This document shows, piece after piece, positions 1 to 10,527 of a stretch of 64,000 bases of DNA. Location: assembly GCA_902729315.2 (NCBI GenBank), contig LR746269.1, forward strand, positions 4,756,501 to 4,820,500. The letters are read 5' to 3'. Positions within the stretch are counted from its first letter, which is position 1; each line of letters begins with the position of its first letter. The notes beneath the pieces were generated by a model that saw nothing but the letters and a program-made list of their open reading frames with translations, searched no databases and was not told where the DNA came from. The translations under genes were made by a program, and so were the position numbers. The DNA comes from Spirodela intermedia. Taxonomy: Eukaryota; Streptophyta; Magnoliopsida; Alismatales; Araceae.

Positions 1-221
1 AAGATAGAAAAATACCTAAGTATCCACATATAGTGAATTATCTTGCCACATGCCAACTACCAAATGAATGAAATTTTAGTGACAAAAGAAAGTTTTTCAA
101 AGATATCCAATATTATTTTTGGGAAGAGCCTAAGTTATTTCATTTGAAAGTTGATCATATCCTTAGAAAGTGTGTACTTAATGAAGAGCAATGAAAATTT
201 TTAAAATCTTGTCACTCTTCA

Positions 222-1356
222 TTGTTTGGTGGTCATTTTCCCCCAAAAATTACTACTTCCATGATATTACAATGTGGTTTTTTTTGGTCTAGCTTGTTTA
301 AATATGTTTTTGAGTACTACAAAGATTATTTGAAGTGTCAAGCTGCAGTGAATTTGCGGAAGAGAGATCATATGCCACTACAGCCGATTATAGAAGTAAA
401 GATATTCAATTTATGGGAAATCAATTTTATGGGGCCCTTTTCATCTTTTGAAGGCTATGAATATATTTTGATAGGAGTGGGTTATGTTTCTCAATGGGTA
501 GAAGTAATTCCTACTAGATCTAATGATCACAAAGTGGTAGTGAAATTTATTGTGCAGAATATTTTTGTGAGATCTGGGTGTCCTAGGGCGATTATTAGTG
601 AAAAAGTAACCAACTTCAACAACTCTCATTTTTGGAATTTACTGAAAAAGTATGAAGTCCACCATAGAATGACGACTCCTTATCACCCTCAAGTTAAATG
701 GCCAAGTAGAGGTGAGTAATAGGGAGATTAAGAAAATATTAAAGAAGATTATTAGACCTGATGGGAAAGATTGGTCAAGTAGATTGTACGATGCCTTATG
801 GGCCTATATAACTGCTTATAAAACACCCATAGGGATGTCACCTTATAGGATAGCATATGGGAAAACTTGTCACCTTCTTGTGGAAATCGAATATAAGGCT
901 TATTGGGCTATATGAAAACTTAATCTCTCTTTAGATGCAACAAGTGAGAACCATATGTTGCAACTGCAAGAGCTTTAAGAATTGCAAAATGAGGCATATG
1001 AGAACTCCCTAATTTATAAAGCAAAAATGAGGGCTTTTCATGACAAGAATGTGAGTAGAAGGAATTTTCATGAGAATCAAAAAGTTTGGCTTTATAATTC
1101 TTGATTGAAATTATTTCTAGGGAAATTGACATCTAGATGGGATGGACCATACCTTATGATTAAAGTTTTTGACTGTGGCGCAGTATTAATTGCAGATCCA
1201 AAAATTGATCAAAATTTTAAAGTGAATGGGCAAATAAACCTTATTAGACAAATCTCCCTTCTTTACCCGTTTCCACTCAATTGTACGATCCATCTATTGA
1301 ACCTCAACCTTCTTAGAACTTCTCGTCCCAATAATTCTATCGATCAAGTACTCTAA
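222..1356 (+). pseudogene. Integrase of element 1 (frameshifted, catalytically dead)
   Basis: The reading matches a Ty3/gypsy integrase core, which would join retrotransposon cDNA to host DNA in the nucleus. Visible blocks in order: NFMGPF, YILIGVGYVSQWVEVIPT, RAIISEKVTNF, TPYHPQ, then after a frameshift near 700 [28 protein letters not shown] and the C-terminal KLFLGKLTSRWDGPY typical of Athila/Tat. The first catalytic Asp (normally DFMGPF) is Asn and the second (normally ISDG) is Glu; the third, Glu in VEVSNRE, survives. There are stops near 913, 976 and 1102. No N-terminal zinc finger is readable as an intact frame. It is a relic of an old insertion. Confidence 0.85.
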
Positions 1357-2430
1357 GATGGTGTAGCTTTCCTTTCCACTATATTTCTTTCCTATTATTT
1401 TTCTCTATCCTTTAATGTTTTTCTTGAGTTTTTATTAAGCGGACAGATCAAGCATTCCAGAGGAAGCACATATCGTGACATGGATTAGTACAAAAGGAAA
1501 TTGAAAGATGAATAGTGAAGCACTCACTCTCGATTTGCATATTTAATGCTTTCTCTTTTTTCTCTTATATAGATGCATTAGGGACAATGCGTATGGTAGT
1601 TTGGGGGGGAAGCATAAATGCATGAGGATGAGTACATGAGATTACACCAGGTGCTATAATGCTTATAACCAGATGACGAGGTTCATGACCTTTCATGGTG
1701 CATATAGCCCACACTCTTAAATTTAGAAAATCTACCTTGATCTCCAGCTGAATTTATGTTTATGAATTTCTATTTTCATCTGTGAGTAGTGAATTGAATC
1801 CTTCTGTATCTTGATCAGCAGTTGGCTGAAAAGTTTTTGAATTAGTTGATGCGTCTTCAAGTCATTAATCATGATTAAACTTGGGGCAAAAGGGCAGAAC
1901 ATTGTAAAGATTACACTAGTTAAAAAAAAAATGCTTAGCTGATTTCGTCGAGTTTCCACATGTGAGATTAGAATTAGCAAGGCTTGCAAAATACCTATTG
2001 TAACCATGCAAAGTGAAGGCCCGGAAGCATACAATCAAGGGGCTTTCCCCATTGTCCCATGGGGCTTCCACATGTGAGATTAGGATAGACAAGAAAGGTC
2101 AAAGAGAAAAGCTACCAGCATGAAATAAAATAATAATAATAATAAAAGCAATAAAAACTATCTGGTTTAATCTAGCTATGTAAACCTTAATGTACTCAGG
2201 AAATCATGACATGATTTCAAGAGTAGAAATTGATTTCGGAGCTTAGTAAATTGGGAAGTACTAGATAGATGAAATGTTTAACCTTTGTCAAAAGAAAAAT
2301 TAGGAATTCGTGGACATAGACATAGTTTTTGATTGCTGTAATTTGTGAAGTATATTTTCAGGCTCATAAAAAATTAGGAAGTTTAAGATCATATTCATTT
2401 TCATACCATTGCTAAGGGACTAGCAATGGG
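1357..2430 (+). other. 3' leader of element 1, with internal G-tract
   Basis: Non-coding stretch between integrase and polypurine tract. It holds a polypurine-like G-run at 1595-1610 preceded by AGGGACAATG, and a short repeated phrase (TTCCACATGTGAGATTAG near 1955 and 2067). The terminal copy of the same motif (AGGGACTAGCAATG then AAGTTGGGGGG) ends this stretch. No gene is seen. Confidence 0.7.
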
Positions 2431-2445
2431 CTAAGTTGGGGGGTG
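2431..2445 (+). other. Polypurine tract of element 1
   Basis: CTAAGTTGGGGGGTG lies directly before the LTR start TGATAAC. This is the position and composition of the plus-strand DNA primer of Athila/Tat elements. Confidence 0.8.
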
Positions 2446-3585
2446 TGATAACATGATAATTATAGTGATAATATCTATGATTTCATATGCTTTTGAGCTC
2501 AAAAGTTTGCCAAGATCATGTTAGTGACTATGAATATGAGTAATGATTCCTTACTTATAAGCTCTCATGGAAAATATGTTGATATATATATATATATGAA
2601 TTTCATGATTACTATTGAATTATTAATGATATTTTCTTATGACTAACCTGTTTGATTTTTTGGAAGTCAATTAGTGTTATTATTGATTAATATTTTTTAG
2701 CATGTGATGTGCAAGAATCAGGCGAATCTAATTAAGTGGTCAATTTGAGGGCTTGAAGGCTATCAGGGTGAAAGTAAGAGGTCATGCAACACATTGTGGG
2801 CCAAGAAAGGCCTGAAGGAGGAGAGTGGAGCACGCGTAACCTGTTCCAGCCCAATATCTCCTCAACTTCCCTCTCTAAGATGGGCCATGAACTCTAGATA
2901 TCACGGGCGCTCAAGTGAAGGAAGGAGAGGGTCATGGAAAGAAAATAGGAACGGGAGAAGGTTCTTTTGTGAAATGCATCACTATGTTTCTCCTAGGATC
3001 CAAGTTGATAAACCTGAACATAAGTGATTTATTGTGAATTTTGTTCTTGATTCTGGATGTGTGTTCTTGTTGGAGAAAACCGCCTAGTCTAGGCGAAATA
3101 TCCAAACTCAAGGTACGCACTTCAGGTCACGAGGTTTGCATTTCATCTCCTGCTATCCAATAAAATGATTACCCTCATCTACATTGCTATTTCTCAGGAA
3201 ATTGAACCATAGTTTGACCGTCCCTTGTGAGGTCGTGGAGATCTTGACCTTTGTAAGAGGATCAAGATCTCTTTGAGCCTCTCATCTCTCGTCCGCTTCT
3301 TTTCCCTCAAATTGCTCTTTTAAGTTTTAAGTAGGAGCATCTAAAACATTTCTCAATTCTCGTTCTTCCATTATTCTTCCTCTAATTCTATCTCTTCAGC
3401 CTTTACCTATCTTTAAACTTAAACAATATTAAGAATATAAATCCCAATTCCTTGAGGATCGACCCCTTACTTGCCTTATCCTTATAAGAGAATAGATAAG
3501 TAGAGGAGAAATAAATATAAATATTATGTATAAACTCAAAACAGAACAACAACTACACAACCTTAAAATGAGTTTATTAGTATCA
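2446..3585 (+). repeat. 3' LTR of element 1
   Basis: Begins TGATAACATG after the polypurine tract and ends TAGTATCA, giving TGATA/TATCA inverted ends. It contains CTTGAGGATCGACCCC near 3452, a motif also present in the solo LTRs at 3685 and 61769. The right end is inferred from the TG...CA rule only, because the 5' LTR and the left TSD lie outside the window. Confidence 0.65.
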
Positions 3586-3684
3586 CATGATTCAAAAAAA
3601 AAAGAAAAAAAGTTAGAAATGAATAGAAATATTCGTCCTCTCAAGTTTCACTCTGGATATTATTTCTTGATTCTTGATGCACTA

Positions 3685-4768
3685 TGATGAACTCAATTTA
3701 GAGGTACTCATATGTTGTCGTGATGCCACTAAGTTCATGCAAATAATATTTATAAAACATCACTCTTTTGTTTAGGATAAGTAAGGATCGATCTTCAAAG
3801 AGCGTGGGTAATGAGAGTAAAAATTTTACTTATCTTATTTCTTATATATATATACTTGAGATTGTGAAGGCCAGAATTAATCTGACAAGGATAAAGACAA
3901 GAGAAATAAAAAGTATAGTAAAGAAGAGAAAATAGATCTAACACAATGAAATGATAGAATAAATGGTAAACTAATTCGAACTAAGAGTTAATCTATCTAT
4001 AGAGAAAATTACAAGGATGTCTCAAATCTAGATCTTGCACAAACCTCATTGTGCGTCAGTCCTAGGCTGAGTGATGCTTGATCCATGATGATCTTGATGT
4101 GTTCCAGATAATCTCTTCTCCACGATGATCTTGAACACAAAAATGTCGTTGAATAAGCCTTAATTTCTCTCCTATTTTCTTCGACTAACCACTATTAGAT
4201 AGAGAATCAAAAAGCGTCCTCCAAGAGGGGGGTGAGATGTCTTAATCCTCTCAAGAATTCTCTTGGTTGATGGCCCAAATTCTTTCATAAGAGCAACACT
4301 CTAATCCTTCTCTTAAGCTCATCTTAAGACACTCTAAGATGGATGACCTAGATCTCATCTCTTGATAACTCTTTCAAGTTCAAATGAGCTTTGCCCAAGG
4401 TGACACCCTTTCTTGGACCCATAAATATATTAGGTTGACCCTCTCCATAAGACTTGGGTTTTTCCTTAGGCTGAAAGCCTTGGCTTCTTCCATTACTTCC
4501 AACACATAATAAGAGCTCACCTAAGTACTTACAATCAAATAATTATCAAGAAAATATGAAAGAATCATCACTTGACTTTATAAAAGTTAAGTGGGGTCAA
4601 TCTCATAATATAAATAAAATAATATACATTAAGACTTAAATGATGAAACAATATGAATGTCATAATGAGTTGGTAATACATGTATAATTATATTATCTAC
4701 TCATTAATTAACATCTATATATAAGATATTAATACATAGATGCAACTACTAATTTATAATTATCAATA
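3685..4768 (-). repeat. Solo LTR S1a (minus)
   Basis: About 1.08 kb, with a near-complete inverted homologue at 61769-62895. On the minus strand it starts TATTGATAATT (TG decayed to TA) and ends GTTCATCA. It is flanked by a perfect 5-bp duplication CACTA at 3680-3684 and 4769-4773. No internal region is present, so it is a product of LTR-LTR recombination. Confidence 0.85.
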
Positions 4769-4773
4769 CACTA

Positions 4774-5584
4774 ATCATATGTTGGTTTCTTTTACTTAGG
4801 TTAAACGTCTAGTTGTCCTCCATCTAGCAAATCTTATAACACTAATACTTTGGTAAGTTGTTTATTTGGAAAATTTGATAAAGAGTGATCAATAATCCTA
4901 GTTACTATAATGATGTTTCTCATGAGAAAAGAAAAAATAGTTGTAGAAAAATAGTAGGAAGCCATGACATGCTAGGTAAGGTTGTATTCTAGAGTAATAC
5001 TTTGATGCCTACATTTAGAAACTTTGAGCCCAAAGCCTAATGATGTGCAACAAATTAAGATGGAAGAGTTAATGGTTAGGACAATACAAAACTTATTTAG
5101 ATAATATAGTCTAATAGTGTAGCAAATTTAAATAACACCCTACATAACCCCCCCTTGTTCCTTGAGGGCATTCTAACATAATCCCCTCTTATTCCTTAAG
5201 GACATTCTAATATAACCCCTCCTTATTCCTTGAGGGCATTCTAATAGAACTCCCTCTTATTCCTTAAGGACATTCTAACAAAACCCTCCTTTTTCCTTAA
5301 GGATATTTCAATCTATTTCAAGGCCCCACCCTATAGCTTCAAGGCATACTCTCAATTCAATTATTTTCACAAATTTTTTCCTCTTTTGAGGCTATCTTTC
5401 TATATGTGGATTTTAGCATCTCCTCTAATGATTTAGCCAAACTCTTCTGATCTTGTGGACTCAAGATCAATGTGTTATGGATTCCAAGGTTGAGGCTTCC
5501 AAATTCTTCAAATTAAAGATGGAATATTCATAGAAACCATGTTTTTTATGAATTCCATAACTAGATTTTAATTCCACACATCTT
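4774..5584. other. Intergenic AT-rich DNA with a minisatellite
   Basis: No gene recognised. The only clear structure is the tandem repeat at 5150-5310, listed separately. Confidence 0.6.
5150..5310. repeat. Minisatellite, about 34-bp unit, nearly 5 copies
   Basis: Units carry the phrase CTTATTCCTTGAGGGCATTC, alternating with a variant reading TTCCTTAAGGACATTC. Copies follow one another without a spacer from about 5150; the last is partial. Confidence 0.8.
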
Positions 5585-6238
5585 AAGCTACATCACGATT
5601 GGAGAGAGAGAAGAGTGATAGGAGAGATAGGATGTTGATACGAGGAGAGAGAGAGAGAGAGAGGGAAAGAGAAATAAGGGCACATTGGAGAGAGAGAAGT
5701 GCGGCAAATACGGAAAAATACTACTTGTCAAAGGGTTTGACACATGGTATAAAGAGAGTGAGAGATTAGTAATTATAAAAAGGAAATTTGAGATTAAAAG
5801 AGAGTTCTTGTTATCACAAAATAAATTATTGGCAAAAGGAAAGAGAAAACCAATGAAGCACACAAAAACAAACTAAAGTAATAAGATAAGAATGAAAAGA
5901 AGATGTCCAAGAAGAGAAAATATTCTGGAAGAAAGAGAAAAAAAAATCTCGGAGAGATAAACTCGATGATGGAAACTTTTCTAATGGTGAGGAAGAAATC
6001 ATCGGCAGAAATAATTGAAGAAAGAGACAATAGAATGTGAAATCAATAAAAAAAAAGAGAAGGAAGAGATTAGATGAGAGATAGAGCGGGAAAACACTTC
6101 AGACAAAGGAGAATCCACTAGGGGAAGAAAACATTGGTGAGAGAAAATAGAAAAGTTAAGGACAGAACAAGGGATCAAAGAACATAAAAACAACTTTAAG
6201 AAAGGTTAAGAATGTAGGAAAAGAAAGAAAGTAAGTAG
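5585..6238. repeat. Purine-rich (GA) tract, pre-insertion flank of P1
   Basis: Long GA-rich low-complexity DNA with GAGAGA runs (for example 5648-5662). It resumes after P1 at 12087, where GA-rich sequence continues, so it was one block before P1 inserted. The open frames on its pyrimidine strand are compositional artefacts. Confidence 0.7.
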
Positions 6239-6243
6239 AGGAG
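6239..6243. other. Left TSD of P1 (AGGAG)
   Basis: AGGAG, identical to 12087-12091 on the other side of the element; the 5-bp length is usual for Ty3/gypsy integrase. Confidence 0.9.
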
Positions 6244-7879
6244 TGATAAGTCTTCACTATCATGAGTTAATAATTAGTAAATAATATAGTTTTAGCCTTA
6301 ACTCATGATAAATAGACTTATATTTGTGCTAAAGTGTGAAAAGTGGTTTTCAGTTGATTAATGTGAATTTTTAGGTAATTATGTGATTTTACATGAATTT
6401 ATATAATTTTTACAGTCTTGCTTTTGAGATCAATGAAGAAAAAGAAATAAAAATAAGACAAAATGAGGGGGGGACCCGCCAGCTAGTCGGGCCCGCAAGC
6501 GGGTTGGAAGCTCAGTCGGGGAGTAGCCGTGAGTAGGGGCTTGAGCGGCTTGGACCGATGGGGGCACGTGTGCGCCACTCCCCTTCCACGTCACCGGTGG
6601 CCAGCCGGCTGTGGGACAAGGAGTGGTCGTACACGCGGGAGAAGGAACTTTGCTTAGAAAGCTAACATTAATATATATTAGCCCGAAAAATCGGTGCACA
6701 ACCGATGTGGGACTAAACCCGCGTCACACCTTTCTCAGAAGGGGCGGACAACCAGCGTGGGTTTGAATCCTCCCAGAGTCAAAATTCATATAATTTTATC
6801 TGATTATCTCGACTTTCCTGCAAATCACCGGTGAAGGATTAAGCAACGAGAATTGCTAGATCATCGGCTAAAATCTCGTCAACACGATTCACGGAGCATT
6901 GCTACTAAAATTGATGAACGATTCGTGATAAAAAGATCGCGAATCCATCGAGTAAATCATCTCCGATTGATCGATGAACAAGCCGTCGTCGGGAAGAGGA
7001 TGATCCACCGGGAGACGAGTCGCCACCTCCTGAGAGCATACCAGATGCGATGAAGAGCCTCCTCTTGCTGCGCGGACCTGAGGATGAAGCTCCCTGACAC
7101 GCGCCCCACCTCCATCCAGCTCCTCTCCATTGGGTGACAGCCGCTGGAGAGCTGCAAAGTCGCTATTTTTCCACTCCGCCGGGTGACAGCTGCCAGAGAC
7201 GATTCGACAACCCATTTCATTAATCTCTAGACTTCGCGAGAAAATCTAGAGATTGCCCACATTGTCTTTGTCCAAGGAGAGCCTTTGAGGTTGTGGACAC
7301 TACACGACAATCCTTCCGAACGATCAAGATTCCGATGCATCGCCGACGCATCGCCATCGCGATGCCAGAACTCTATTTTCCTGCTTTCAACTTAATTTCT
7401 GTTTCATTTAGTGATAATTTATTGATTTTAAATTTACCAACATATACTTCATTTCATTACGATTCTTCCGTCTTTTACAAATCTTAATTTGATCAATTAA
7501 ATCATTTGTAATCGCTTACGTAAGAATCGTCGGGCGGAACTTTGTTTCCGCCCGATTCACGTTCGCCGGGCGCTGATGTCATCCTGACACCCGCACCCTT
7601 ATTTCCTTTTTTAGTGAATTTAAAATATATTTCCTTTTCATTTCTTAGTATAAAATTCATATAAAATATTATTCTTTGAGGAAAATTTTGAATAATTACC
7701 AGATATTATACTACATCCCTGTGATTGACTTGGAAAATTACCGCTATTTTTGGAAGTTTAATTGAATTATAATTGATATATTTGTTCAGAAATACTTCTA
7801 AATATCCAAAAATTCATATTTTCTAGTTTTATAAATTTTATTTTTGCGTGATTTAATATACAACGACTAAGTCACGTCA
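6244..7879 (+). repeat. 5' LTR of P1
   Basis: 1636 bp, TGATAAGTC to GTCACGTCA. A TATA-like AATATATATTA lies near 6668, followed by a hairpin (ATCGGT...ACCGAT, about 6690-6706) and the tRNA T-arm-like GGTTTGAATCC at about 6761. TTACGTAAG is present near 7518. It is about 55 bp longer than the 3' LTR, mainly because the 3' LTR has lost the segment after the hairpin. Short open frames inside are not genes. Confidence 0.92.
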
Positions 7880-7884
7880 AATTT

Positions 7885-7902
7885 TGGCACCGTTGCCGGG
7901 GA
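7885..7902 (+). other. Primer-binding site of P1 (tRNA-Asp type)
   Basis: TGGCACCGTTGCCGGGGA lies five bases after the LTR. It matches the complement of the plant tRNA-Asp 3' end except for A in place of G at position 5, the primer class known for Athila/Tat elements. Confidence 0.88.
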
Positions 7903-8082
7903 TGTATTGCATAATATTTAGTATTTTTCTGTTTTTCTCTTAAAGTACACAAAAAAAAATTTAACTCTTGTTTTATTTTCTTTTTGCTGATTTTTTTAGA
8001 AAAAGGGAACGAAAAGAAGCAAGGCAAGGACTGGAGCATCCTGAAGGAGGGTAACAATTACTAAATTTTTCCCTCGGATTTA

Positions 8083-9461
8083 TTGATTTTTATGCATGGT
8101 AGAAGATCCTTGCATCCAAGGCTAGAAAATCCTTTCATTATTTCATTCAAAAATAAAAAACCAAAAGAAAAATTAATTTTGATAGATCCTGAAGGAAGTA
8201 CAGGTCAAACTGAGAACAATCCTATGGCCATGAAAAATTCTTATATCCCTGATTCATTTCAAAGAGCATCCAATATTAGAGTCCCAGTAGCACCCAATGT
8301 TAAATTCGAAATAAATCCAAGAATTTTTCAAATGCTCCCTAATTTTCATGGATTGCCTTTAGAAGAACCTCATCAGCACTTAGAAAAATTTCATATGATC
8401 TGTGATTTAGTTAATCTCCCTCAAGTTACACCGGAAATTATTAAGATGAAATTATTTCCTCATACACTTAGGGACAAAGCTAGCCATTGGCTATCCACAT
8501 TAGATAGAGAATTAACTAGCTGGAAAGACATAGAACAGGCCTTTCTTCAAAAAATTTATCCCTTAGGAAAAACTCAAAATATGAGAAAATATATATAGAG
8601 TTTTTCTCAAAGACCAGGAGAAACTTTACATGAGACATGGGAAACATTCAAAGATTTACTTAGAAAGTGTCCTCATCATGCTATACCCAAGTGGCAGCTC
8701 AATAGAATTTTTTATGATGGATTATTAGAAAAACATAGAAATATGGTTGATTCTATATGTGGAGGAGCTTTTATGGAGAAAACCCCTGATGAGATTTACA
8801 GTCTTTATGAGAATTTAAGTGAAAATTCTAGAGATCAAGCCTCTTTTGAATTATATGACAAGGATAAGAAGAGAGGAATTCATGAATTGCATCATGATAA
8901 TGAATCTAAATTTAGAAATGAGGTTAATTAGATTAATCAAAGATTAGAAAAACTTGATTTACTTATTGACAATATTAGAAAGCCTCTTAACCCTCAATTT
9001 AATTCAAATAGTGCAGGTCCTATGTATGGTGAAAGTGATCATTTCGAATTTCAATATCATCATAGGCAAGAACTAGTGCAGGTACCCCATGATTTTTGTA
9101 AAAATAGAGAATATTTTTCTAATTCTTATAATCCTAATTGGGGGAATAATTTTTCGTGGAGAACTCAAATAATATTCAAAATCCAGAAGCACTTAGATCT
9201 AATTCACATTTTGACTTTCGTCCAAAATAGGAACATAGATTTCAGAAAAATCAGTCCTCTCAAATCCAACCTGATGCTATGGAAATGATGCAGCAAATGA
9301 GCCAAATGATGCAACAAACTATGAATCAAATGATCCTACACCAGAAACAAATTATAGAGGCTCTTGGGAATAAGAGAGAAGAGGGACAGCCACCTAGTCA
9401 GCCCATAGAAAATTCAGGAAACTATCCAACAGTAGGATTTCAACAAAGAGAGTCTAGCTAG
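8083..9461 (+). pseudogene. gag of P1 (stops and compensating frameshifts)
   Basis: Encodes the capsid-type Gag that would package the element RNA into cytoplasmic particles. Key phrases: FHGLPLEEPHQHLEKF (Retrotrans_gag core, about residues 86-101), LFPHTLRDKASHW, FYDGLLEKHRNMVDS, SYNPNWGNNFSWR (the Athila/Tat Gag signature) and a Met/Gln-rich stretch MMQQMSQMMQQ near the C terminus. No CCHC knuckle is seen. TAG stops lie at 8596 and 8929; a 1-nt loss near 9162 shifts the frame and an extra A near 9478 shifts it back, so ORF2 lies in the same frame as the N-terminal gag. The start is taken at the ATG at 8083; the internal ATG at 8092 is possible. Confidence 0.88.
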
Positions 9462-9558
9462 ATAAATTTAGAAAAAAAACCCACGAAATGAAAATGTTAG
9501 GTCAGTGAATACATTGATTGAGAATATTTTACTTGATCCTTATTTCGAATTATTATAA

Positions 9559-10527
9559 GAAATTGATGAGCCATTAGAAGTAAATGAGAATATTAAGGCT
9601 GAAAATATAGTAGCAGAAAATTTGAATAAAATCATTTATTACTCACAATTGATGAATAAATATAGTGAGGATGATGAGGAGAAAGAGCCCTTAGATGAAG
9701 AGACAGCAGGTGATCATGGAAAAATCATCCAAATTTTAGTAGAAGGGAGTAAGGACACAAATGAAGAAAAACATATTTCAGGTGAGGAAAAATCAATTGA
9801 TTTAGGAGATGTAGGAGACGAAATTAATAAATCTAATCATAATTTAGCAGCCATGGATGTTGATGATGATGTATATCATATACCGAAATTAAAAGATAGC
9901 TCTTCGGAAGATGAAGAATTTGATGAGTCGAGAAACGAAAAGCTAGAAAAAGAGTTGATCCAACTAATTGAGAGAAACAAAAATAATGAATATGAATATA
10001 GAGATAATTTTGGAGGAGAAATTTTGAATTTTACTGAATTCATTAGATCTAAGATTAAAGAAGACAATCCTTCCATCCTTCAAAACCCACAGCCCATTAG
10101 AATTGTTTCTAAGCTTGAAATATTTCACTCCTCACAAATTGAACAAATATGTATGGAAGATAAAACGGAGCAGGGGAAGATTATGCAGATAAAAGAACAC
10201 ATTAAGAAATGGGTGAGTGGAAGAATTAGAGATATCAAGTTAGATGAAAAAATTCTAGATTGGGTAAGGGCTAATTTGAAAATTATATGGCCTGATCACA
10301 TTTTATGGTCTATTAATAGAAAGTATTTATTAATGAATGAGAGCCTTACAAAACAAGAGAGAAATAAGGAAAGATTCTTTTCAAAATGGAAATATAATTT
10401 TTGGGAAGATTTTGTTAATTTTGTTTTGGCTGAAAGTATGTCAAGGTATATATATCAAGTATATGAATTTATGCTAAATCTGAAAAAGAATATCATGAAA
10501 CTTACTGATAAGTCTTCATTATCATGA
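9559..10527 (+). CDS. ORF2 of P1: unknown protein in the place of pol
   Basis: Open frame of unknown function; the first ATG at 9622 gives 301 codons, and the frame is open back to a TAA at 9556. Residues 1-110 are very acidic (EDDEEKEPLDEE, DDDVYHIP, SSSEDEEFDE); residues 180-295 are basic and rich in Trp and aromatics (KKWVSGRIRD, WPDHILW, KWKYNFWEDF). No signal peptide, membrane segment, protease, RT or integrase motif is seen. The spacer before it (RNENVRSVN) matches the gag-protease spacer of B, after which B enters protease and P1 enters ORF2. Near-identical copies exist in A, decayed ones in I and G. The last seven codons come from the adjoining LTR (TDKSSLS); other copies continue LGYKYILMAIDH before a stop. 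It could be a captured gene, a derived env-like or accessory ORF, or a spacer polypeptide fused to Gag. Confidence 0.75.
   Translation, partial: EIDEPLEVNENIKAENIVAENLNKIIYYSQLMNKYSEDDEEKEPLDEETAGDHGKIIQILVEGSKDTNEEKHISGEEKSIDLGDVGDEINKSNHNLAAMDVDDDVYHIPKLKDSSSEDEEFDESRNEKLEKELIQLIERNKNNEYEYRDNFGGEILNFTEFIRSKIKEDNPSILQNPQPIRIVSKLEIFHSSQIEQICMEDKTEQGKIMQIKEHIKKWVSGRIRDIKLDEKILDWVRANLKIIWPDHILWSINRKYLLMNESLTKQERNKERFFSKWKYNFWEDFVNFVLAESMSRYIYQVYEFMLNLKKNIMKLTDKSSLS

Larger units (their letters stand above)
1..2445 (+). mobile_element. Athila-like LTR retrotransposon (element 1), 3' internal part, cut by window edge
   Basis: This is the downstream part of a Ty3/gypsy element: a decayed integrase (222-1356), a leader of about 1.1 kb without an open frame, a polypurine tract at 2431-2445, and the 3' LTR at 2446-3585. 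The 5' LTR, gag, protease and RT would lie left of the window. The leader has the Athila/Tat hallmark of an AGGGACAATG stretch followed by a G-run (1577-1610). Its LTR starts TGATAACATG, unlike the TGATAAGTC family that dominates the window, so it is a separate family. Confidence 0.85.

Noticed and set aside
2794-3027. Possible small gene at 2.8-3.0 kb
   Set aside because: It lies inside the 3' LTR of element 1, has no domain, and the opposite strand is equally open.
5588-6193. Minus-strand Phe/Ser/Leu-rich frames resembling membrane proteins
   Set aside because: They are the pyrimidine-strand reading of the GA tract and have no start, domain or conservation after P1.
6690-6790. A tRNA gene in the LTR suggested by GGTTCGAATCC
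   Set aside because: No acceptor complement, D-arm or A-box lies about 70 bases upstream, and the putative T stem has a mismatch. Kept only as a motif finding.
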